Assembly: GCF_009428905.1 (NCBI RefSeq)
Contig: NZ_WHYR01000004.1
Coordinates: forward strand, 1-64,000
DNA length: 64,000 nt
Reading direction: 5' to 3'
Source of the DNA: Desulfofundulus thermobenzoicus
GTDB taxonomy: Bacteria; Bacillota; Desulfotomaculia; Desulfotomaculales; Desulfovirgulaceae
In this document: in pieces, positions 58,668-64,000 of the stretch
Layout of the letters: every line of letters starts with the position of its first letter
Numbering within the stretch: position 1 is the first letter of the stretch
Position numbers and translations under genes: made by a program
The notes under the pieces: generated by a model
Told to the model about the DNA's origin: nothing
Seen by the model: the letters and a program-made list of their open reading frames with translations, nothing else
Databases searched by the model: none

Positions 58668-60209
58668 ATGTTCCGTTTGCGGTTCCGGCCCCAGAGCATT
58701 CGCCTGCAAGTGTTGGGTATCGTGGCCATACTGCTGGTTGTTCCCGTGCTGGTAATGATTTACGATATACTGTTTGCCTCCCGGACCGATGATCAGCTGT
58801 TTAACGATATGCAGAACCGCCTGGTTTGGATGGGGAACTACCTGGGCCAGGAGATGGAAATAAACCTGCAGGAGCAAGGACGGGTGGATCTCCAGAGGGA
58901 GCTAACCGATTTGCTGGTTGCTCAGTTCGACCATTTAACCACGTCGATTACCGGCAGCCACCCGGGGATTCGCTGCGGGCTGTATTTGACCGGTGAGCAA
59001 AGGATCCGTGTGCAGGGGTTTCTCCACGAATACCGGCTGCGGGCTCCCGAAACGTCCGAACAACGGTACAGGCGGATTTTCATGGAGGTTAAGGAGGGTA
59101 TCGAGGCCACCCTGGCCGCGGACAAACCCATCACCAGGGTGGGACAAACCTGGGACGATCGCTTTCTGGAGTACCTGGTGCCGGTGCATTACCAGGGAAA
59201 AGTGGTGGCCGTGGTCTGGGTGGAAGAGCGGCTCCATCCCATTTTCGCCCGCAGCGCCCGGCTGCGCTTGCTCATCCGTTACACTACCCTGGGCGCGTTC
59301 GGTTTTGCCGTGGTGGCCACCCTGGTTACCATCATGACTCTGGTGCGGGGAGTGGGCCGTTTGAAGGACGGCCTGCTGTCCCTGGAAAAGGACCTGGGGG
59401 TCAGATTGCCGGAAATGCCCGGGGAACTGGGGGTTATTGGCCGGGCGGTCAATCACCTGGCGGAAAACCTGGCTGAGAAGGAACGGCTGGTGGAGCAGTT
59501 GCGCCGTTCAGAGCACCTGGCCACCCTGGGCCGGCTGGTTACGGAGATCGCCCATGAACTGCGGACGCCCATCAGTATTATGCAGTCCATACTGGAAGCC
59601 GTGAAGCCCGATCTGGAAAAAAATGCTGAAATGAAAGAACCTCTGGCCATACTGGAAGAACAGGTGCGGAGGCATAATAAACTGATTGAGGAACTTTTAA
59701 ACTTCGGCCGGCCCGGTGATGCCATGGAGCCGGTGGATCTGAACAAATTGCTGGCGGAAATCACCCTTTCCGGTGAATCCCTGCTCAAACAGAACGGCGT
59801 TCAGTTAATAACGGATCTGGCGGAAGATTTGCCGCCGGTGAAAGGAAACCGGGATAAGCTCAAACAGGTTTTCCTGAATCTGATGATCAATGCCGTGCAG
59901 GCCATGCCCGGTGGCGGCAGGCTGACCATAGAAACCTCTACCGCCGGGGAGGGGGTTTGTGTTGTTTTCCGGGATACCGGCGAAGGCATTTCCCAGGAGG
60001 ATTTGCAGCATATCTTTCAGCCCTTTTTCACCCGTAAAACCGGGGGCAGCGGTCTGGGCCTGGCCATCAGCCAGGAAATTGTCCGGATTCATGGGGGATC
60101 CATTGCAGTGGAAAGCCATCCCGGTCAGGGTACGGCTTTTACCGTATTCCTGCCGGCGAAAAATAACGGCGTGGGGGGGATCATTAATGGCGCGGATACT
60201 GGTCATTGA
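58668..60209 (+). CDS. Membrane-bound sensor histidine kinase
   Basis: The 513-residue protein has two spans (about 15-35 and 205-225) around an extracytoplasmic domain of about 170 residues, followed by a HAMP-like linker. The dimerisation helix has His296 in EIAHELRTPI. The ATPase domain has NLMINAVQAM (N box), DTGEGISQ (G1), FFTRKTGGSGLGLAI (F/G2). This is the layout of NtrB/ZraS-like kinases. AAGGGGTGGG precedes the ATG. The response regulator gene overlaps its 3' end by 23 bases. The signal is unknown. Confidence 0.93.
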   Translation: MFRLRFRPQSIRLQVLGIVAILLVVPVLVMIYDILFASRTDDQLFNDMQNRLVWMGNYLGQEMEINLQEQGRVDLQRELTDLLVAQFDHLTTSITGSHPGIRCGLYLTGEQRIRVQGFLHEYRLRAPETSEQRYRRIFMEVKEGIEATLAADKPITRVGQTWDDRFLEYLVPVHYQGKVVAVVWVEERLHPIFARSARLRLLIRYTTLGAFGFAVVATLVTIMTLVRGVGRLKDGLLSLEKDLGVRLPEMPGELGVIGRAVNHLAENLAEKERLVEQLRRSEHLATLGRLVTEIAHELRTPISIMQSILEAVKPDLEKNAEMKEPLAILEEQVRRHNKLIEELLNFGRPGDAMEPVDLNKLLAEITLSGESLLKQNGVQLITDLAEDLPPVKGNRDKLKQVFLNLMINAVQAMPGGGRLTIETSTAGEGVCVVFRDTGEGISQEDLQHIFQPFFTRKTGGSGLGLAISQEIVRIHGGSIAVESHPGQGTAFTVFLPAKNNGVGGIINGADTGH

Positions 60210-60552
60210 TGATGAAAAGGGAATGTGCTGGGCGTTGCGAAAGGCTTTGACGGATGAAGGTTACGATGTTATTACCGCCGGCAATGGTCCCGAGGGATTG
60301 ACCGTTCTGGCCGGCGGGGGAGTGGATCTGGTGCTTCTGGACATTATGATGCCCGGCATGAGCGGCCTGGAGGTTCTGGAGAACATCCGGCAAAATAATA
60401 AAAGTGTGCCGGTGCTGGTCATGACCGCCCTTACCAGCATGTCCACGGCCCTGGAAGCCATGCAAAGGGGCGCCAGCGGTTATGTGACCAAACCCTTTCA
60501 AATGAATAACCTTAAAGAAACGGTGAAAAAGGCCCTGTCTGCCGGTTTATGA
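60187..60552 (+). CDS. Single-domain response regulator
   Basis: The 121-residue protein is a receiver domain only: acidic pocket IDDE (8-10), phospho-acceptor Asp52 in LLDIMMPG, the switch Thr in MTAL and Lys in YVTKPF. It has no DNA-binding or enzyme part, so it must act through protein contacts or pass phosphate on. The start overlaps the kinase gene (ATG 60187 against kinase stop 60207), with GGGGGGA in the kinase coding sequence as ribosome site. Translational coupling and partnership with the upstream kinase are very likely. Confidence 0.92.
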   Translation: MARILVIDDEKGMCWALRKALTDEGYDVITAGNGPEGLTVLAGGGVDLVLLDIMMPGMSGLEVLENIRQNNKSVPVLVMTALTSMSTALEAMQRGASGYVTKPFQMNNLKETVKKALSAGL

Positions 60553-60661
60553 CCCGGTTGTCGACAGTTTTGCCCGGCCCGGTTCACCGGGCCTTTGATC
60601 CGGCGAAAGGTCCCAATGGGGTGTGGGAAAATAGAAGCAATATTAAGAAAAGTTGTCCGTA

Positions 60662-60690
60662 TTGACAAGAACAATTATCCATGGTAAAGT
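60662..60690 (+). promoter_or_regulatory. Predicted promoter of the YezD-like gene with inverted repeat
   Basis: TTGACA and TAAAGT are 17 bases apart. GGTAAAGT (60683-60690), which includes the -10, is repeated inverted as ACTTTACC (60717-60724), so a repressor bound to the pair would cover the start site. Confidence 0.55.
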
Positions 60691-60825
60691 TTTTGTGAAA
60701 TAATGCACTACTCTATACTTTACCAGGGAAAGGATGATGTCCAGGAGGGTTAATGGTCACCGGGCACTGGTGGAAAACCGGTGTTGCGTTTTCCTGCCGG
60801 TAAATTGACCAGGGGAGGGAAGGGG

Positions 60826-61032
60826 ATGACAAACGAAGGCAGTTCCCCGAAAGGTTTGACCAACCGGGAATTACAGTTGATTCGTTTTATCCGTCAATTG
60901 GGCTGGGGAGAAGTCAGGTTGCGGGTGGAAAACGGGCAGCCGGTGCTGATCTATGAGGCAATAAAAACCTTGAAGCTGGAAGAGGAAGTGTCCTCCTTTC
61001 GTAAAAGCAGGCAAAAACAAGCTTCCCAGTAA
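60826..61032 (+). CDS. YezD-family (DUF2292) small protein
   Basis: The 68-residue protein contains the DUF2292/YezD core: a helix LQLIRFIRQLGWGEVRLRV and the hallmark NGQPVLIYEAIKTLKLE. The function of the family is unknown. GGGAAGGGG precedes the ATG at 60826, so the 15 upstream codons are rejected. A second family member, with the same NGQPVLIYEA wording, is cut by the right edge of the window next to a TauE operon. Confidence 0.75.
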   Translation: MTNEGSSPKGLTNRELQLIRFIRQLGWGEVRLRVENGQPVLIYEAIKTLKLEEEVSSFRKSRQKQASQ

Positions 61033-61467
61033 GGCGGAAAAGGAATAGAAGGTTTTCATTTCATTACCTTCGAGGGGGAACGCCCGGCTTCCGTGCCGCC
61101 GGAACAAGCCAAAGGCATTTGCTGGATGTTTTATGAACAAACATGGAATAATGGAATTTATTATCATATTTCCTATTATTTGGGATCATGCAGAATTAAA
61201 GTGAAGATAGTTTGTACCGATAAAAATAAATGTGGCTTTACGCCCCTATCTTCCGGTGGGAATGCGGGAGTTTTTTTCCTTCTGTTTGCCTGTGGGCTAT
61301 TTGCCCTCCGGGAGTTCGCCCGGCAGTTTTGAATGCCCACCGGTTCGCCTTGATTGTTTTGCACCGGGATGGAACGATGGTGAGAGAGTAAAAACAGCGT
61401 GGAGGCCGCCTGCAAACAGGCGGCCTCCACGGGCGGATATTCCTGTCTTGCCAATGCTTTCCCCAAA
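61033..61467. other. Intergenic region after the YezD-like gene
   Basis: About 435 bases without a convincing gene. At 61398-61431 there is a perfect 15-bp stem with a CAAA loop. On the minus strand it is followed by CTGTTTTTAC, so it probably terminates the 47-residue gene on that strand. Around 61275-61330 a GCCC/GGGC-rich stretch can fold but has no clear function. Confidence 0.55.
61398..61431 (-). terminator. Long hairpin terminator of the 47-aa gene
   Basis: A 15-bp perfect stem is followed on the minus strand by a short T-run. It lies 36 bases after the stop codon of the small membrane protein gene. Confidence 0.65.
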
Positions 61468-61611
61468 CTACCTGATGGGTCCGAACAAAAAGCCCAGATA
61501 AACAACTCCCAGTGCCGATACCAGAAACAGGCCGATGATACTCATTACATCATCCAATAGACTACTGCTTTCCAGTTCCTCCCGGCAATCCCACCCTTTT
61601 TCGTTCCACAT
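61468..61611 (-). CDS. Small single-span membrane protein (47 aa)
   Basis: The 47-residue product starts WNEKGWDCREELESSSL and continues with a hydrophobic segment (VMSIIGLFLVSALGVVYLGF) near the C-terminus. The frame is open further upstream, but that AT-rich extension has no ribosome site; GGGGGCTGAG lies four to eight bases before the ATG at 61611. No family is recognised. It is a single gene with its own terminator. Confidence 0.5.
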   Translation of the reverse strand: MWNEKGWDCREELESSSLLDDVMSIIGLFLVSALGVVYLGFLFGPIR

Positions 61612-61863
61612 TTTTCTCAGCCCCCATAACCCGTTTATATATGTGTGTATATTATAAGAAGAAAAAAAGTAGAAGTAAACCATTTTTTCAATAATTAAAT
61701 ATTTCACAACCCTTTAAGTTTCCCTTGAATTGGGGGGTCTGATTTGAGATAATGAAATAAGAACTGAAGCGAGATGTGGTTTTTGGCTGGGGGAAAAGAG
61801 GGGGTGTTTCGGTGACAAAATGTGAATGTGCTCACTAGAACAGGGTCAAGGGGGGAATGAACG

Positions 61864-62169
61864 ATGCGTTTACCCTTTTTCAAAATTAAAACGCCACCTT
61901 GCCCGGCCTGTGGTTCTACGGACACCACTACCGGGCGTATGCTCAGGATCGCTGCCGGACTGGGTGTGGGCGGCGGCGGTTCCATTCTCTGTTATCTCCT
62001 CGGTTTTCTCTACCCTATGGGACGGATAATAATTCCTTTAGCACTACTCTGTGGCGCGGTTATTTGTTTTATCCCGCCCCTGGGCAAATATTGTTGCCTG
62101 AGCTGTGATGCCTACTGGAACCCCGATAATCCAAAGGTTATCTGGCGGCCGCGGGATCCCGGTCTTTAA
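61864..62169 (+). CDS. Zinc-ribbon membrane protein (101 aa)
   Basis: The product has a CPACGS knuckle at the N-terminus, two hydrophobic segments (about 30-50 and 55-75) and a second Cys pair as CCLSC near residue 78, so a zinc ribbon could form across the membrane hairpin. GGGGG lies eight to nine bases before the ATG. The function is unknown. The next feature is a terminator shared with the convergent TauE gene. Confidence 0.65.
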   Translation: MRLPFFKIKTPPCPACGSTDTTTGRMLRIAAGLGVGGGGSILCYLLGFLYPMGRIIIPLALLCGAVICFIPPLGKYCCLSCDAYWNPDNPKVIWRPRDPGL

Positions 62170-62180
62170 GAAAAAATGAA

Positions 62181-62210
62181 AAGGTCCCGGAACAAAGGTT
62201 CCGGGACCTT
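62181..62210 (-). terminator. Bidirectional terminator between the zinc-ribbon and TauE genes
   Basis: A perfect 13-bp stem with loop AAAG is followed on the minus strand by TTCATTTTTTC, ending the TauE operon. On the plus strand it follows the zinc-ribbon gene by 11 bases. Confidence 0.9.
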
Positions 62211-62228
62211 CCGCGGTTATTGGAAAAA

Positions 62229-63425
62229 TCATGCTCCGATATTGGCTTTCGCCGCCGCTTCCTTTGCCCTCTTTTCCTTCTGGATGCCCAAAACCAGCTG
62301 TACAATGATATACAGGCAGATGCCAGAAGCGGCGGTCAGCATCACTATGCCGCCCCACTGGGTCCACAGGTAGCTTTTCATAAAGGCCGCGTACCAGTCG
62401 GGCCGGTGAGCCACATCTACCATATAGTGGTGCATAACATCTTTCTTATAAATCATGGCCGAGATCTGCGCTTTGTTAAATCCCTGCTGAGCGAGCAGGG
62501 TTTCAATGCCTTTCTTGTATACGGGTTCGAACCGGGAGGCGATTTCCTTGATTACAACCGATGCCAGGCAGAAGTAGGTGGCCAGGGCAAACACCAGGCG
62601 AATGGTGATGCCGTATACATATTTTGTGGCTACTGTGCCGAACTGGGCGCCCACAGCGGCGCCGAGAAGCATGATCACCGCACCCAGGAGTTCTACACTA
62701 CCTTTCATACTGTAGGTGAAGCAACCATAAGCGCCGGAGAACATAACTTCGAACAGGTCTGTACCCACGGCAATTTTAGTGGGCACGCCCATCAGATAAA
62801 TCAATGCCGGGACCCGGATAATGCCGCCGCCTACACCCAGAATGCCGGCTACAAAACCGGTGACCACTCCGACGAAAAGGATGGCCCAGAGGGAAATTCT
62901 CATTTTGGCCGTGCCACAGTAAAAAGTAGGCCATATATCCAGGGTTTCCTGGATCCAGCGGGACCAGCTGGTGCCAACGATGTCCTTAACAGCTTTACCC
63001 GTTTCCTTTTCCTGCTTTCTGGCCTTCAGGTATTCCGACAGCATAAAGGTACCGATGGATACCAGCAAAATCATATACGCGTAACGCACCACGGAACCGG
63101 CCAGTCCTTTTTTAGTTAACCATAAGAGCAGCTGAGCGCCGGTTTCAATTCCAGAGAAGGTGCCGATAAGCATGGCAAAGGCGATGACTACGCTGACATG
63201 GCCGAACTTCCAGTGTCTGAAGGTGGAGACGATGGATTTACCCACCAGGTGGGTCATATCGGTACCGACGGCATAAATCATCGGAAATCCGAAAATATTC
63301 AGGCTCGGTGTGACCAGCCAGGCGCCGCCGATGCCAAAGAAGCCGCCTACCACACCGACAGTGAAACCAATCAACAGAAGCGGCCACCAGGCCATTTCCA
63401 CGCCGCTAATGGGCATGTGAACCAT
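62229..63425 (-). CDS. TauE/SafE family sulfite/anion exporter (long form)
   Basis: The 398-residue polytopic membrane protein has two TauE half-domains (VGVVGGFFGIGGAWLVTP at the start, GFVAGILGVGGGIIRVPAL in the middle). They are separated by a soluble loop, and a further insert of about 70 residues precedes the last span (KKGIETLLAQQGFNKAQIS region). Long forms of this type are common in sulfate reducers. The C-terminal tail is basic. GGAGGTGA is six bases before the ATG. Two tiny membrane protein genes precede it in the same operon, and a strong terminator follows. Confidence 0.9.
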   Translation of the reverse strand: MVHMPISGVEMAWWPLLLIGFTVGVVGGFFGIGGAWLVTPSLNIFGFPMIYAVGTDMTHLVGKSIVSTFRHWKFGHVSVVIAFAMLIGTFSGIETGAQLLLWLTKKGLAGSVVRYAYMILLVSIGTFMLSEYLKARKQEKETGKAVKDIVGTSWSRWIQETLDIWPTFYCGTAKMRISLWAILFVGVVTGFVAGILGVGGGIIRVPALIYLMGVPTKIAVGTDLFEVMFSGAYGCFTYSMKGSVELLGAVIMLLGAAVGAQFGTVATKYVYGITIRLVFALATYFCLASVVIKEIASRFEPVYKKGIETLLAQQGFNKAQISAMIYKKDVMHHYMVDVAHRPDWYAAFMKSYLWTQWGGIVMLTAASGICLYIIVQLVLGIQKEKRAKEAAAKANIGA

Positions 63426-63448
63426 ATAAACTCACCTCCATTTCTTTT

Positions 63449-63637
63449 TTACCGGGATTCTCCGCCCTCTTCGTATTCTTTCTTGTACTTGCCCAGATCA
63501 ATGTGCATGGCTTTAAAAGCTACGTCGGCCAGAACCCCCAGGCTTACGCCCAATGCAACCATGGTTCCCACGGTGACTATGGCGTAGGTAAGCGGGGCTG
63601 TTTTGGCCAGGGAAGCGGTCCACGTGAAGTATTCCAT
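63449..63637 (-). CDS. Small single-span membrane protein upstream of the TauE gene (62 aa)
   Basis: The 62-residue product has a short N-terminus (MEYFTWTASLAKTAPLTY), one long hydrophobic segment (IVTVGTMVALGVSLGVLADV) and a charged C-terminus with KYKKEYEEGGES. AAAGGAGGT lies seven bases before the ATG at 63637, so the ten upstream codons are rejected. It is 23 bases from the TauE start and 33 bases from the preceding mini-gene, so the three are co-transcribed. No family name is assigned. A role as an exporter accessory subunit is inferred from position. Confidence 0.7.
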   Translation of the reverse strand: MEYFTWTASLAKTAPLTYAIVTVGTMVALGVSLGVLADVAFKAMHIDLGKYKKEYEEGGESR

Positions 63638-63670
63638 AAATAATACCTCCTTTCTTTTAAAGAACATCCA

Positions 63671-63778
63671 TTAGCCGATCTTACCCGCCACTTTTCCTGC
63701 AGCCAGGAAGTAGACCCAGGTTACAAAGGAGCCGCAGCAGAACAGGACGATGAAAATCCTGACCAGGGTCTTACCCAT
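63671..63778 (-). CDS. Membrane mini-protein (35 aa), first gene of the TauE operon
   Basis: The 35-residue product is almost all membrane span: MGKTLVRIFIVLFCCGSFVT and WVYFLAAGKVAGKIG. GGAGGTGA lies six bases before the ATG, a site as good as that of the exporter. It has a Cys pair in the span. It would be missed by length cut-offs. It opens the three-gene TauE operon; an 8-bp inverted repeat (63809-63816 with 63829-63836) lies in its leader. Confidence 0.7.
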   Translation of the reverse strand: MGKTLVRIFIVLFCCGSFVTWVYFLAAGKVAGKIG

Positions 63779-63908
63779 TACGGTTCACCTCCTTTCCGCT
63801 TTTTTTCATCCGGAAATACCCGCCGGGCTTTCCGGAGTTTTGCGGCCTTAAATGATTGTTCTTTCGTTTTTCGGAATATATATGCCCGGTACTTTTGCAC
63901 CCAAAAGG

Positions 63909-64000
63909 TTATTTTTTTCTCCGGGGATAAAGAGATACAGATTTTTCTTCCAGCTTCATAATTCTGACGGCTTCGTAGATTAATACCGGCTGGCCGTTTT
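63909..64000 (-). CDS. YezD-family (DUF2292) protein, C-terminal part
   Basis: The last 29 codons before the stop read NGQPVLIYEAVRIMKLEEKS followed by a basic tail. This is the same signature as in the YezD-like protein at 60826. The N-terminus lies beyond the window edge. It is upstream of the TauE operon on the same strand, 130 bases away, so it may be the first gene of that operon or its neighbour. Confidence 0.7.
   Translation of the reverse strand, partial: NGQPVLIYEAVRIMKLEEKSVSLYPRRKK

Overview
The window looks like a chromosome segment of a spore-forming, strictly anaerobic, fairly GC-rich Firmicute of the Desulfotomaculum/Desulfofundulus/Pelotomaculum type (Peptococcaceae). The reasons are GGAGG-type ribosome sites with many TTG and GTG starts, spore germination genes (two GerPA/PF-like, one GerM-like), a short class-III-type hybrid cluster protein, oxygen-sensitive dehydratase/activase-type proteins, several sulfite/sulfate-type anion exporters, and a sigma54-controlled acyl-CoA degradation cluster. 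The genus is an inference; no rRNA or marker gene is present.

Layout. 1-6650: a protein fragment, an MFS exporter, a Cys-rich PadR regulator beside a leaderless tungstate/molybdate-binding protein, a TauE/SafE exporter, an HMA-like protein without its CxxC, and a B12-radical SAM protein. 6820-9370: hcp with a CRP/FNR-type palindrome centred at -41.5, and a QueG-like iron-sulfur protein. 9427-18920: a CBS-PAS-sigma54 activator, enhancer-like repeats and a -24/-12 promoter driving thiolase, acyl-CoA dehydrogenase, acyl-CoA ligase, 3-hydroxyacyl-CoA dehydrogenase and a second ligase. 19146-20617: a selenocysteine-tRNA-shaped tRNA with a Cys anticodon, whose 3' part is repeated 1.37 kb downstream around a decayed island (phage regulator remnant, broken HicA with intact HicB, MNT with HEPN stub). 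20767-24098: arsC, an orphan Dam methylase, an EamA exporter and the stump of a giant kinase. 24098-26673: an IS607-type element with a zinc-finger-less TnpB relative and a structured 3' non-coding region, followed by two more gene fragments. 27509-33128: zinc-ribbon protein, sfsA, a YeiH/UPF0324 transporter with a 49-residue membrane partner, an Fsr-like MFS and two gerP-like genes. 33267-40550: the arginine operon argCJBDF-x-argG, with an ARG-box promoter and a nine-codon leader ending in Arg-Arg-Val. 41004-48722: mixed genes, including an enzyme I homologue lacking its phosphoryl-accepting His. 49017-58077: a gerM / amidase / murI / dehydratase-like pair / MBL / rph / rdgB / yfcE cluster that recalls the Bacillus racE-gerM-rph-ysnA-ysnB neighbourhood. 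58209-64000: a small gene behind a switch-like leader, a two-component pair, two YezD-family genes, and a TauE operon with two tiny membrane proteins.

How parts work together. The sigma54 activator sits next to, and very probably controls, the acyl-CoA cluster. That cluster supplies activation, dehydrogenation, hydroxyacyl oxidation and thiolysis; no enoyl-CoA hydratase or electron-transfer flavoprotein is in the window. The arg genes encode all steps from glutamate to argininosuccinate except argH, carbamoyl-phosphate synthase and a separate argA (ArgJ can recycle acetyl groups). The transport genes for sulfur oxyanions are scattered, and two of the three come with single-span mini-proteins.

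Limits. All calls come from reading the sequence; no alignment, covariance model or structure prediction was run. Domain limits are approximate, start codons were chosen by Shine-Dalgarno spacing, and RNA folds were paired by hand.
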